From: Mytilus californianus
Lineage: Eukaryota > Mollusca > Bivalvia > Mytilida > Mytilidae
Reading direction: 5' to 3'
DNA length: 64,000 nt
Assembly: GCF_021869535.1 (NCBI RefSeq)
Contig: NW_026262690.1
Location: forward strand, 88,333,995-88,397,994
The notes below the pieces were generated by a model. The model did not search any database and was not told where the DNA came from. It saw nothing but the letters and a program-made list of their open reading frames with translations. The number at the start of each line of letters is the position of its first letter. The stretch's first letter is position 1. Of this stretch, positions 22,469 to 37,400 are shown piece by piece. The position numbers were made by a program, and so were the translations under genes.

Positions 22469-25400
22469 CTTAAAGCATATTTTAAAACCTAACTTACTTC
22501 TTATACTTTATTTCAAAATTCTATCTCATAGATGGAAAGTACAACGTTTAACGTTAAGGTAGATTCAGTGTAGAACCGCCATCTTGGATTATACATTAGC
22601 AGTACATAATCGGTCTAGTTTGCCTAAATCTGCAAATTTTGAGACAGATTTGCAATTTATGTGTAAGACTATTTATTTATATAAAGAAAAATAAGTGATT
22701 AATTGCATTATCCAAAATGTTTAAACAAAAACCAAATATTTATGTTTAAAACCAATTTTTCAACTTTGCTATTTAAGGGGAGATAACTCTTAAAGTAAAA
22801 GTCTTATACTGGAATGATAGTGAAATTTTCATTTTTTACTGGTAGCAAGAAAACAAGTTCGGTGACACCGTTTTTTTTTTTTTTTTTTTTTTATTTTCTT
22901 AAAGCATATTATAAAACCTAACTTCTTATACTTTATTTCAAAATTCTATCTCATAGATTTCTTCTTTTTTTTTACACAAAAATGTGTTTTTTCATGAACA
23001 ATCTATGCAAATTTGTGCAATTTTGCACGACTTGTAGCTTGAAAAACAGCACGGTGACACAAACTTTTTATCATATTTTTGGAAAAAGTATAGTAAAATC
23101 TTCATTTTGGCAAAGTATAAGAAAATTCTATCTGAGGAAATATATACCGATGATCCACCTTAATTGACGTTTGCTCAACCCAGTGAAGGGTTATAATTCC
23201 GGATAAAATACAAAAGTCATGTAATGACTGAGATATATACCATGCCTTCACATGTAAAGATTTATTAATTTGTTGTCGTCTTAAACAACATTTAGTAAAA
23301 TGATGTCCAATAGAATATTTTTTTTTATTCAAATGCTTATTTTTTATTTGTTTTATTCATTTGCCTATAATTCATGGGAAAAGGTGAATAGCTTTATTGT
23401 CTCTAGTTAAACTATTTTTGGTCATCAGTATATTTAACCCCAGCATTTATGCTTTAAAAAGTATTAAAGAAATCCCAGAGCGTGAAAACTGCATTCAAGT
23501 AGTACGTGATAAGGTCATCAATCGTAAATCCTATATACTAAGGCACCTTTTAACATAAAAAAAACGTTTACACATTTAAAACACCAACGCATATACATCT
23601 TATTCATGAGACGATGACATAAACTTCTTTTAAATGTCATTTCATCCCATAAAAGTATAAATGATACCGTTATATGTAGAGATGGACTTAAAAAATGTTG
23701 TAAAATGGTAAATGAAATTCAATTTTGTAAAAAGACATGCATAACATAACCCAATGGCTTAATTCGGTTAATCGAGGACTTAGTCTGTTGATCTACATTT
23801 GTATGGAGTAACATAGGAGAAAAAATCGCTGATCTGAGTAGTATTGGTCCGTTGATCTGGATTTATTGAAGAAACGTTTCAAGGTCAAAAGCAATTTATA
23901 CAGTATTACTGTATTATTTTTTTTCAATCCGTTGGTTGATATAGTCGAGCAATTATTGTATAATTTTAAATCTAAATTGTCGACTTTTTATCGTGTTTAG
24001 TTTTTAAAAATTTGCAATTTCGTTCACCAAGGAACCGTTGATGAGTAATCTTTTATAATCTCGGCCAGACAACTTAACAGAAGATGAATATTTCCGACCC
24101 ATCGGCATATATATATTCCTACCCATTTTAATGTTAGATCCTAATCTGGTGTTACAGCACAAAATAAGATCAAACTTTGAAAATCAGTTGCTAATGGCTT
24201 AACTCAGCAAATCGATACGTAACACAAATAATCCAACTAACATAAAAACAATCATAGACACAAAGCACCGATATAAGAGTACTTTGCAGTTACTGAAAGT
24301 TAGTTCAGAGCCAATAACAACTAATGAATAAATCAATACACAGCCAACGGATTTCGTGTTAAGGTAGATAGGGTGTCTTCCTCCATCTTGGATTTTGAAA
24401 AAGCAGATAACAATCGGTCTAGATCTTTAATGAAATTAGCAAATTTCGAGAGTAGTATGTAATTCATGTGTAAGACTTTTCATTTTAATATAGAAAATTA
24501 TGTGTTTTATCATATTCACGGCTGTATTTTACAAAAATCAGGTTATTTTTGTTTTATTCATTTTTTAAAATTTTGCCATATAAGGGTAGACAACTCAGAT
24601 ACAAGGGGAGATAACTCGATAAAGTAACTTTTGTAATAGAATGTGTTGTGAATTACCTACTTTATTATGTAGCAAGAAAACGAGTCCCGTGACCCCATTA
24701 TTTCTTTTTCTTATCTGAAAGCATATTATTAGAGCTATATTCTCATATTTTATCTTAAAATTCTATGGTGTAGTTTTCTTTTTATCACCCAAATTTGGGA
24801 TTTCCATGCATAATCTATACAAAATCTGACAATTTTGCTCAACCAGTAGCGTGAAATATAGCGCGGTGACCCATACTTTTTATTATATTTTTTAAAAAAG
24901 TATGATATAAACTTCATTTTGACATATTATCATAAAATTCTATGGATTTAAATTAAGACCCCCCATCTACCTTAATAGGACGTCATAAAAAGTCTGAACT
25001 GCAAGCAAATCGAAACTTTTTAACATTAGGAATTTGAGGCGACATTGTTTATTTGGCTTAACCAGTAAAGGCAAAATTATTCATTCATCGGGTATCGAAA
25101 ACTCCGTGATATACATTTTTTCAGTAATATTTACCAAGTTTAGGGGATCACATATACATTGTTGACGCTATTTTAACACCTACGTGTTGTGTTGTTGTAT
25201 TTTTTTAGTTCATTTTTAGAACCATACTTTCTAAATTGTAAAATATAATAGTTGAAAATAACAACTAGATATTCTAATAATTGTATCCCAATTATATACC
25301 AATTGCGTATTATGCAAGTTGATTAAAAATAAAGGAATTCATTTTTCATATATTAATATTAAAATGTTTCAATTTTGACTTTCAGCGCTCGTCCAAAATA

Positions 25401-28400
25401 ATGTATATCCAAAAGCGAATATGAATTAATAATTGGATCTAGAATACCCTTACTGTAATTTTTTTTACCGTATTCAATATCTTCTGTCCGGGACATGTTT
25501 CCGATTCTTTATCTAATTCTAGCCACTAAAATCTTATCAACATCATAAAGCAACCAATGAGGACCGATTTTTGTTACGCAATAATTTCGAATTTGGCGTG
25601 ATTATCATATGAAACTAATAGCTTTGATGCGAAGCAGTAATACAATAAACCATACAAATAACTTCAATTAATAACAGTCTTACAAATGAATTGCAATACT
25701 GCCTTTAAATATGCATATTCCATAAATGATCTTTACTGATTGTGTTCTGCTATTTTACAATCTAAAATGACGGAAGACACTAGATCAAACTTAACAGACG
25801 TAAAGGTGACTTAATAAGTATACAATTATTGCAGCCTGAAATTAGATCCATGCTAATAAGGCGCCCTCTTGACTCTGTGGAAAATATAAATAGCTACGAA
25901 AAAAAAATGAGACAACTTTTATTTTTGATTTTTTTTTTGTTAGGAAGAAACTAAGAAAGACAGGAAAAAGTGTTACAACTAACAGTTTCACCATAACATT
26001 AAAAAATCCTATCCCATCCATACTAAACAATAAGAAAGTTTAAGGCCTGTATTGTTAATACATTTTTATTATCATTATTTTCTTTTTTTTTTATTCATAT
26101 TGATTGAAATGCCCTCTATGGGCCCTATAATTTGGAATACAAGATATTTGTATTTGTATTGTATCACCAAATAAGAAAGTAGTTTCTATTTTAAAACTTG
26201 AAACCAAAAATGTGACTATTTTACAACCAGTGTGCCTTTAAAATGTCTTGCCACCCAATAAAGTTGCAACCTGCATTGCTACACAAGATTTCAATGTCCA
26301 ATAAGCAATCTTGTCTTTGTGTATGAATTCATTGAATATTCATATAGCTTATAAATTGATCTCATGCAAATGACTAATAGCTGTGAATCATTTTAGCTGT
26401 GAAATACTTATAAAGGTGAATTATTGTAGCTGTGTGTTATCAATAGCTATGAATTATTATAGCTGTGAATTACTAATAGCTGTGAATTATTATAGAGTAT
26501 TTAACCGATGTCAGTCAAAGTTAGTTAACTATATAGTAATTATATTAAGGGTATACCAGATATGGAACCGCAGCTTCATGGGTAGTAAATGTAACCACGT
26601 GATAAAGGAAAAAATAACACTATAATACATAAATAGTCTTACCCCTGGACTACGTCTCAATAGATTTACATCAGTGTCTTCTCTAAGAGTACTTAGTTTT
26701 TCCTTTGTTCTTGTCTGTCGGATCTGCGCTTTGATATATACTTCTCGTCCTATCCGAAACTGAAATAATTCGAAAAAAGGGTGAACATCAATCGACATTC
26801 GTGCATTCTGAAATGATATCAATTTCATTTTTTATAAAAACCTGGTACTTAATAATTTAAAGCAGAGACAGAGACTTTATTTTATTAATTTGCAACGATT
26901 TGATTAATTTAATACACAAACAAAAATATTGCAAATATGTGTGTTCTTCGTTTAAAAGTTTAATCAAATTGAAAAAAAAATATCTATTGAATTATGTAAG
27001 ACGACCTGTGTTTGCTGTGATCATCTAATATGCTATAAACTCATTATAGATACCAGGGTTAAAAGTGTGTACGCCAGACGCGCGTTACGTCTACAAAACA
27101 CTCATCAGTGACGCTCGAATCCAAAAAGTTAAAAGGCCAAATAAAATACGAAGTTGAAGAGCATTGAGGACCCAAAGTTCCGAAAGGTTTTGACAAATAC
27201 AGCGAATGGTAATCTATTCCTGGATAGAAACTCCTTAGTATTTCGAAAAATGCTAAGTTTTGTAAACAGTTAATGCTATTTCATAGTTTCGACTAAAAGT
27301 AAAAACATTGTTTATAAATGCATGTATGGTAGTTTTTAGTTGTTGTGGCTATAAAGTCCTTTTTTTGCCAACGAATAATGTTATTTGTATTACGAATTCA
27401 CCAGTACTATATGCAATGTATCATTTTTTTTACTTATTTTTATCAACACATTACTTCCTGCATCCTGTCGATACTTAAATTTAGGCATTAAACAAAGTCT
27501 CACTTTTCAAAGACAATTAATCCATTTTGAGGCGTACTTGATATTTTGATCTGAGGAAACATGATCTACGAACTATTTAAAATGTGCTTTGGACTAGCTT
27601 TCACTAAAAGCGGTGATTTTGTGTAATTTGTAATGGGGTGAGTGATGTTTGTGCTTTGTACCAATCTGAATAGCCAAGTCTTTCAACATGATATTTACAG
27701 CTTGTTCTAATTGTGTCCTGTTACACCACTGTTTATGGGTAGGGGAACGCTCATAACCATGTATAACCACGTTACAATTGTATGTCCCTGTTCAAAGCCA
27801 CCAAGTCTAGTGGTAGTCGTTTATAGCCGTCTGTCATATTTTTTGTTTGTTTGATGTAACAAACTTAATTCATTATTTTGTACATAAATCAGGCCATTAA
27901 TTTTTTCGTTTGAATTCTTTTACACTTGTCATTTCGGGGCCTTTTATAGCTGACTATGTGGTATGGGATTTGCTCATTGCTGAAGGCCGTACAGTGACCT
28001 ATAGTTGTTAATTTCTCTGTCATTTGGTCTCTTGTGGAGAGTTGTCTAATTGGCAATCATACCACATCTTCTTATTTTTATATAAAATAAGGTCGTTGGT
28101 TTTTTTCAGATTGTGTTGTCCCGGAGCCTTTTATAGCCGGGCTTGCTCTTTGGTTAAGATCGCGAGCGTTGACATATAGTAGATCATATTCTAGTCCTTT
28201 GATCAATGGTCAATTGTTGTCTCATTGGCAATCATAAGCAATCGACGCAACCGATCTTACTCAATGTAGAGTTTATATGATTCCCTCATTTATTTACTTG
28301 TTTATCCTGATTTGTCACTTCAAAATAAATTAACGATATTTGAACATCGATGTTGCCTCTGATTTTTTACCTCTTTTCCTTAGTTTTATATTTGGTTACC

Positions 28401-31400
28401 AATAATTATTAAAGATACCATGACTTTTTTATGATAAAAAGCACGTCTTAATTTGTCTCAGAGTTGGAGGTCCACGGCTCACCGTTGGTGAACCTCTAGA
28501 AGTCGAAAAGACGAGGAAAACAACAAAAACCTTCAATACACACGATGTGATACTGTTAACAATTATATTTGCTTTTGTAGAGTGAATAATAGATTAATAA
28601 CATTAACGGAACCAATTTTACTGCAAAAGCTGCGCGTTTCGACAATTAATTTCTCTTAGGTGATGCTCGAGGCTCAAACGAATTAAAAAGCCCAAACCTA
28701 ATACAAACGTTGAAGAGTTCATAAAATCCAAAATGACCGAAAGTACATTCAAACTCCGGCAAAGTGATGGCTGATGATTTCGAATTACACTCTGAAGGGT
28801 TATTGTTTAAACTGCACTACCATGTGGGCAATTAATATGAAGATTTTCATAGAATTGTTGTCCCGTGTATATTTAATAAATATAAATATTATTTATATAG
28901 TGCTTTATAGTCTAGACAATAGTTTTACTGTCATCACCAAAATCCTTGAAGAACAACAACCTTGACACCTAGATTCTAACAACGACAACCGCTGTAATAA
29001 CACATACCTGGTTTTATCAGGGTTTTTGTACCCAAATCCTCTCCTTTAAATCTCTATCAATGAAATAACAAAATACAGAATCTTGGTTTGAATTCGGTAA
29101 TCTCATTATAAACTAGAGGCTCAAACGAGTGTGTCTCGCTACATCTAAGTGCAGCTTCAACAATGGCTCTACTCCAACATTGTAGACTGCAATATAATTC
29201 ATGACTACCACCTCTTTTTTATTCTTGAATTGTTGACAGTTTCTATTTTCCATAGTTTTTGCCCAAAACATAAAGAAAGAAAATAGATGTTGTCTTGCTG
29301 ATTATTTTTGCTTTTTAAATTTCTGTATATCTTACTATTATAGTTGTCAAGATAAAAGACTTAGGGAGCTACCATTTGATTTTTATGGGGGGGGGGGGGG
29401 GGGGGGGGGGTGCTAGGATGAAAAATTTTGTCCTGCCTTTTTATTTTTCCCTCTATTCGGTCCTGCCTAAGGGGGGGCTAGGATGAAATTTGAAAAAAAT
29501 AGGCAGGACAGGAGTTTTGAGTAAAAAAAAAGGCAGGATGAGATTATTTGCAAAAAAAAAAGGCAGGATGACAATTTACTTAAATAAAAAAAGTCAGGAT
29601 AAACTAAAAAAAAACGACGGACCGAATAGAGTGAAAAATGAAAAGGCAGGACCGAATAGAGGGAAAAATAAAAAGGCAGGACAACATTTTTCATCCACTA
29701 GTTTTACTAGGTCACCTCATGCATACCGGATATTCTTCTATTCGTTATTTTAATTATTATTTCAAGTATTTATATATCTTTTGCTTTCTTTTTTTTTCTA
29801 TTTTGGCTCTGAGAGTTCCTGATGTTGGTAAATCCAGACCAGCGCTTTGGATGCAACAATTGTATAAAGTTTTATTTTTAATTTACTGTATAAGATATGA
29901 GTTATCTTTTTTTTTACTTCGGGAAAGATCAGATAATTATCTTTATTTATCTTTTTTGGGCGATAAACCCATTACCACTCACTTTACGATATAAAAAAAA
30001 ATACCAAGTGGTCAATGAAGGTCGAAGGACGTCTTAGCAAAACAATCAAAATAACTGTAGTGGACATTTTAGCACGACAATATAGCCAGGCGCTTAGCTA
30101 CGTTTACGTCAAAACGCCCGGGCATACATATGAATTTAGGAGAAAAAATTAATGCAATCTAGATACATAAAAGAACTGGATAAAATCACACGATTCCTGT
30201 TATTCTTTCTTCAATGACTTATAATGGATTTCGAAGATAAAAATGGCGAAATTTACTTTTAAATCAAATGGTTTCATATTAAATATTTGTTTATTTTCTG
30301 TCAAAGTCTGAATCTACTGTGAATTCTCCTAATGTTTAATGCAATTTACTATCTGTTGAGATACGATCGACGTCGTCAAAATTTAGGTTCAGTCTGTGGT
30401 TAAAGTTTTTTTTTAAAAAACATCAATTACTTTGTCAGATTATGTCTGAAGCAAAACATTGAACGTACTTTTTTTCATTTTTCAGGATTTTATTAACTTA
30501 TTTTTTTTTTGGCAGATAAAGGGGCATTAGCTGTCAAATTCTTGTTCACCGATTTGACTCAAATTCTCATATTTGATTTATAACATACTAAAACGTATAT
30601 ACAAATTATAAAAAGTATAAAATAAACAATGTACAATGCACGGGCTCGATAATATGTATCCGGATTTCGTGTGTATTTTAGTCTAGACGCCATCTTATTA
30701 ACCATCGAGATGACCTCCGAAGACTGCCGACGGTCATATAACCATATATAAACATAAATATAGATATAAACAGATAGATAGATAGAGAACTCGTGCAATT
30801 GGATTTTTCTAGTTCTGTTTGATGCCATATTATAGGCTAAAACTATACGTTAATCATCGTTTTTACCTGTATATGAATGAGTTTTTGTGGATCGAATCAG
30901 TCAATCAAATGGTTTACCCTTGTTTCACTTTCAATGTTGACATTCTTTTCCTTTTAATAACTGAACACGCCTAATTCATGCGTAACCCATCTCTAGCTAA
31001 GAGGTTAAATTGAAGGTCACACGAATACGGACTCAATGAGGTCGAATTATTCACTCGCAAGTGAATAATTCATCAGCGATGTTTATTAGCCTATTTTGAC
31101 AAAATTGAATCAAATTGGTTGCTAAAAGCGAATTATTATTTCACTATTTCACTTTCATTAATGATTGAACAAAACAAATCATACTTTATTTATCTTTTTA
31201 TATCTCGAAGCTAGTGCCCCTTTAACAGACGATCTGAGATTAATTCTTTTTGACTTCATAACTTTGTAAACCTTAATAGATTGTTATGAAATTTGGAAAT
31301 AAGCTAATCTTGAAGATCAAGAAAAAGAATCTAAAATCTAAAAAAAAATGATTTTTTTCTTAAATCCTGTATTTGACTGATAAATATATATGGATTCACT

Positions 31401-34400
31401 TTTTACAGTCAACATTACACTTTTACACTGACATCAGCAATTCCAGGCGAGACACAGGATTCCACGAAACTCTTTACGAATTTTTACATTTCACCTTGCC
31501 ATCTATGAAAACTAATTATTTCATTTGTTCATTAATGGAATTTGCGCAAAAAAATGGTAGAAATTTAGATGATGTCAAAATAATTAATAGAACGAAAACA
31601 TTGAAACGGAGACTTCTTTTTTACTCTCTCTTAAGTTTTGGATTTTTCAATTGAGAATCTTTAATTGCATTACAATTAAAACACAACCTTTTCCCTTAAC
31701 ATATATTTTCATATCTCCCTGTTTCTATTCGAATAGGTGCGACGCCACACCGAAATTGAGACATAGCAGAAACTGAACAGAGTTGAATAATATATGTTCA
31801 ACACACTTATATAATGAGTATTCCTGTATATAAGTGTATACAAGTTGTGTATATAAGTTGTGTTTATTTTTGTCATGTAAACATGGAAATAAATGTTGTA
31901 GACCTTATCAAGGGAAATATTAACATATACCGTTATCGCATCGACATTAAAATAACAAAATGTGGTATGATTGCCAATGAGACCACTAGGCATCAGAGAC
32001 AAAATGAGCATACTAGGTGACCGTATAGCCAGCTAACAATTATCAAAACTCATACTGCATAGCCATAGAAGTGCTATATTGAAGTACATGTACTTCCATA
32101 GATCGACGAAGTATTGAAAGGCCAAGAAATAGAATGCAAGATGTTTGGTAAACATGATAAAAGTTGCTCATCTATGAGCGGCAAACGATACTGTTAATAT
32201 TTAGTTTGACACAGATGGAAAATAATTAGATGAAAGCTTTTCTTGTGAAAGATGTTCTGTATTTTTAGTGAAATTTGACATTTTAATATTGTTTTGTGTT
32301 GACATTAAAATCAATCATTCTACTGTTTTTTGTAATAAATATGTAGAAATGGATAAAATTTCTGTCTCCGAAAAAGGCAATGATAATTTAAGTTTTCGCT
32401 AAAAAATTTTAAAATCTGGCGCTAAAATGTTCGATATTTTTCGCCTAAATGTCCTATCGATTCACTAAAATTTCCTCCGTCGGAAATCAAAAACTAGAAT
32501 TGGAAGAAAAACAGACAATACGATGGCCAAAAGAAAACTAGAAGCTCTCAAGAGCCTGTGTCGCTCACCTGATTCTACTTTGGTTTTGGAAATCATGTAA
32601 AAATAGATTAAAATCATTACAGATACCCTTACAATGAGGCTACATTTGGTTTAATATTGGCCCCGTAATTTAATCAAAAGCAGAAGACTTTTGTAAAAAC
32701 TACAGAAAGTTCCCCGCTGGCAGCCATCTTGGATGATTGATTGGCTACAAAGTAACAACACTTGGCCAACATCTCATTAGGAACATTCATGCCATGTTTG
32801 GTTTCATTCCATTCAGTGGTTCTCTAAAAGAAAACATTTGTATGTATTGTCCATATGGTCCTATGTTAAACGAAGTCCCCCGCTGGCGGCCATCTTGGAT
32901 AATTGATCGCCTACAAAGTTACAACACTTGGTCAGCACCTCATAAGGAACATTCATGCATTGTTTTATTTCATTCCATTTAGTGGTTCTCTAAAAAAAGA
33001 CATTTGTATGTATTTCCCATAGGGTCATATGTTAAACTAAGTCCCCCTCTGACGGCCATCTTGGATAATAGATCGGCTTCAAAGTAACAACACTTGGTCA
33101 TCACCTCATAAGGAACATTCATGCCATGTTTAGTTTTATTCTATTCAGTGGTTCTCTAAAAGAAGACATTTGTATGTATTGTCCATAGGGTCCAATGTTA
33201 AACTAAGTCCCCCGCTGGCGGCCATCTCAGATGATGGATCGGCTTCAAAGTAACAACACTTGGTCAACTCCTCATAAGGAACATTCATGCCATGTTTGGT
33301 TTCTTCCATTCAGTGGTTCTCTAGAAGAAGTTCAAAATGTAAAAAGTTAACGACGACGACGACGGACGACGGACGCCAAGTGATGAGAAAAGCTCACTTG
33401 GCCGTTTGGGCCAGGTGAGCTAAAAATACGAACAGTCAAATAACAGTCCACATAACACTACACAGAAAACTAAAGTGCAAACAAACCCGGGTGGTGTACT
33501 TATTTGCTCCGGAAGGGTCAACATTTCCTGCTCCACCAGTAGCACACCTCGTGTAGTTCATGACAAGCAACATTGCGATGATAAGTCGCATTATATAGTA
33601 CGATGGATCCAAACCGTATATATATAGATATAGGAAGATGTGGTATGAGTGCCAATGAGACAACTCTCAATCCAAGTTACAATTTATAAAAGTAAACCAT
33701 TATAGGTCAAGGTACGGCCTTCAACACGGAGCATTGGCTCAAACCGAACAGCAAGCTATAAAGGGCCCCAAAAAATTACTAGTATAAAACCATTCAAACG
33801 GAAAAACCAACGGTCTAATCTATATAAAAACGAGAAACGAGAAACACGTATGAACTACATAAACAGACGACAACTACTGTAATCAGATTCCTGACTTAGG
33901 ACAGGTGCAAACATTTGCAGCGGGATTAAACGTTTTAATGGTACCAAACCTTTCCCCTTTTCTGAAACAATAGTATAACATCACAACATAGAAAAAAAAA
34001 CTATAAAATATCAATTGGAAGGCTTAACTCAATCAAAAAACGTAACTTAACACACAATGAACGAATACATTTAACCTTTGACACCTGAATGCAAATACAC
34101 AGTTAATAAAAAAATTACAAGGGATAAATAATTAAAGTAAAAAGTAAATAAACAGGTTTAAACAAAGTTAAAGTATGATATCACTGTGAAATTTCAAACA
34201 ATTTTTAGAAAATCATCACTTTTGAAGAAACCTGCGTCATATCATATATATATATATCCAAAAGTACAGGTAACTGTAAATTGCGTTGTACCAAAAAATC
34301 AAGTCATAAACTTAAAAAGTTAACAGTTAATGGTATGTGTATGTATACCAGTTACATACTAGTTCAAAAAAAAACATAGCATCCGTTATGATAATGACTA

Positions 34401-37400
34401 AATTTGTCTTTTCTTTGATCTTGTCAAAATAAAAAAAAAAGTATGGTTCAAGATAAAGTGAAACGAATGAAAACACACGACAATCATGGATTGCACGCAA
34501 CCCCACAGTCGATTAAATAAATTATTTTTTTCCGATGAAACCCATTACTACGCTCTCTGCGATGAAATGACGAAAAAACATCAAGAGCAATCAAAAATCC
34601 GGAATGATAGAAAAACAGACAATATCATCGCCAAATGTAAACAACTAACAGGCAAACTAAGAGTCCACAAAACACTACACAGAAAAACCAGAGCAAACAA
34701 ACCCCGGGTGGTGCAGTTATTTGCTTCGGAAGAGTCAGCATTTCCTGCTCCACCAGTATCACACCTCGTGTATCTCATGGCAATCAACATTCCGATGATA
34801 CGATTGTACGAGGTATGCAAACAATATATAGATATATATATCCAAAGTACAGTTAACAGTAAATTGCGTAGTATTACTAGTTACAATTAGCCTAGTATAA
34901 AAATATTTTTAATGTACTTTTCAAGCACTTGAACAGTTAACAGTTAATGTGTTTGGTATTGAAAAGAAGAGCCTCGGCATGTGTTATGATTTTGATTGAA
35001 TTGTGCGGTCAAATGTGAGATTAAAAGTAGGATGGAGATGAAAAAATAGAAACGGATTAAAACATACGTCAATCAGGGATATCAAACACCTACACAGTCT
35101 TTCAATTACAGAATATTGAATGCAGAATTATAAGTTCTTCATGAATGGAATACAAAATACTCTCAAAGTATGTTGGCCCTGGAGTGTGGTGTAACACACA
35201 CTTGAACAGCACTCAGCAACTTTTGTACGTTTATAGTTCGCGTTAAATCTAAATATATTATAATTAACCATATACATTTACATGTAATGTACATATAATG
35301 AATTCATGAAATCAAGTACATATGTTACGTAGTTATAGCCACTGTCATACAAGTGAGAGGTTTAGCTAGCTATAAAACCAGGTCTAATCCAGCGTTTTCT
35401 ACATAAGGAAATGTCTGTACCAAGTCAGGAACATTGCAGTTGTTTTCCATTCGTTTGATGTGTCAATGAGCTTTTGAATTTGCCATTTGATAAGGGACTT
35501 TCCTTTTTGAAATTTCCTTGGAATTCGGTATTTTTTTTATTTTACTTTTTAGTATACAATTTTAACGAAAATTAAATATTTGCTTTTAGTTCTTACAAAT
35601 GTTGGTCAATAATGATTAATGATTATCTTTTCAAATTAATCAACCCAGATTAACGTAAAGCGTATTTCTTTTACCAATATATATCTGTCATTAGAATAAC
35701 AGAGTAAGTAACCAGTGCAAGGATGGACCCAACTGTATGAAACTTTTTATATTAAGTACATGTAAGTATAAATAATATCATAAGATGTTTAAATCCAACA
35801 TTTGTTCTTTTAAAAAAGCTAAACATATAAGCATTATTTCTTATATATAAAATAAATATAATACGAAAAACAAAATTATGTGACAGAATGCGATAATCAA
35901 GATTTGAAAATAACCTCAACATGCTGTATCTAGACGCAGAAAAATTTTAAAATCACCTTAACATGTTGTATCTAGACGAAGTAAGATTTGAAAATTAACC
36001 TCAACATGCTGTATCTAGACGAAGTAAGATTTAAAAAATCACCCCAACATGTTTAATCTAGAAGCAGTAAGATTGGAAAATAACCTTAACATGTTGTACC
36101 TAGACGCAGTAAGATTTGAAAATCACCAAACATGTTGTATCTAGACGCAGAAAGATTTGAAAATCACCCAAACATGTTGTATCTAGACGCACTAAGATTT
36201 GAAAATTAACTTCAACATGTTGTATCTAGACCCAGTAAGATTTAAAAATCACCTCAACATGTTGTATCTAGACGCACTAAGATTTGAAAATAAATTTAAC
36301 ATGTTGTATCTAGACGCATAAAGATTTGAAAATAATCTCAACATGTTTTATCTTGACGCAGTAAAATTTGAAAGAAACCTCAACATGTTGTATTTAGACA
36401 CAGAAAGATTTGAAAGTAACCTCAACATGCAGTATCTAGACGCAGTAAGATTTGAAAATTAACCTCAACATGTTGTATTTAGACGCAATAAGATTTAAAA
36501 ATCACCTCAACATGTTGTATCTAGTCGCACTTAGATTTGAAAATAAATTTAACATGTTAAATTGTATCTAGACGCACTAAGATTGGAAAATAAATTTAAC
36601 ATGTTGTATCTAGACGCATAAAGATTTGAAAATAATGTCAACATGTTTTATCTAGACGCAGTAAAATTTGAAAGTAACCTCAACATGTTGTATTTAGACG
36701 CAGAAAGATTTGAAAGTAACCTCAACATGTTGTATCTAGACGCAGTAAGATTTGAAAATTAACCTCAACATATTGTACTTAGACGCAGTCAAATTGAAAA
36801 ATCACTTCAACATGTTGTATCTAGTCGCACTTAGATTTAAAAATAAATTTAACATGTTGTATCTAGACGCAGAAAGATTTGAAAATAACCTCAACATGTT
36901 GTATCTAGACGCAGTAAGATTTGAAAGTAACCTGAACATGTTGGTTTTAGACGCAGTCAAATATCGATGATATATATAACAACCTAAAGTCAATCATGAA
37001 TTAACCTTTACACTTCATAGATTCAAGTAAATGTTCAGTTATTATTTTCAACAATAATTAACAACTCATATGTCGAACATAATAGCTGTTTATAAAGTTA
37101 TGTCCAGTCCATGATACTAGGTAATTTGATAATTATGTGTTCATATTGTCGATGATAATAATTATAGCTGTTTATAGATCTTTATAGGTCCATGATAATT
37201 CTATAATCATGTTTGATTTTCTCTACGTCACAAATAAATTTATTTTATTGATAACCTGACAGACGACACAGTCTTATACAGAGATGAAACATATTTTTAC
37301 GGTTAATAAGCATATTAGTTGTGCTCTGTAAAACTTAACTATTATAATACTTACATACAAGAGCAAAAACTTCAGGTTTTGGCATTTAAACAAGAAAAAG

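Noticed and set aside
29467-29994. Open frames on both strands
   Set aside because: They are translations of the foldback and its purine-rich units.
32737-32982. Plus-strand 81-codon frame
   Set aside because: It is a translation of the 166-bp Pearl-like core repeats.
34486-34890. Plus-strand 134-codon frame
   Set aside because: Most of it is the M2 dispersed repeat, whose other copies are not open.
36752-36970. Plus-strand 72-codon frame with 14-residue repeats
   Set aside because: It is a translation of the 42-bp array.
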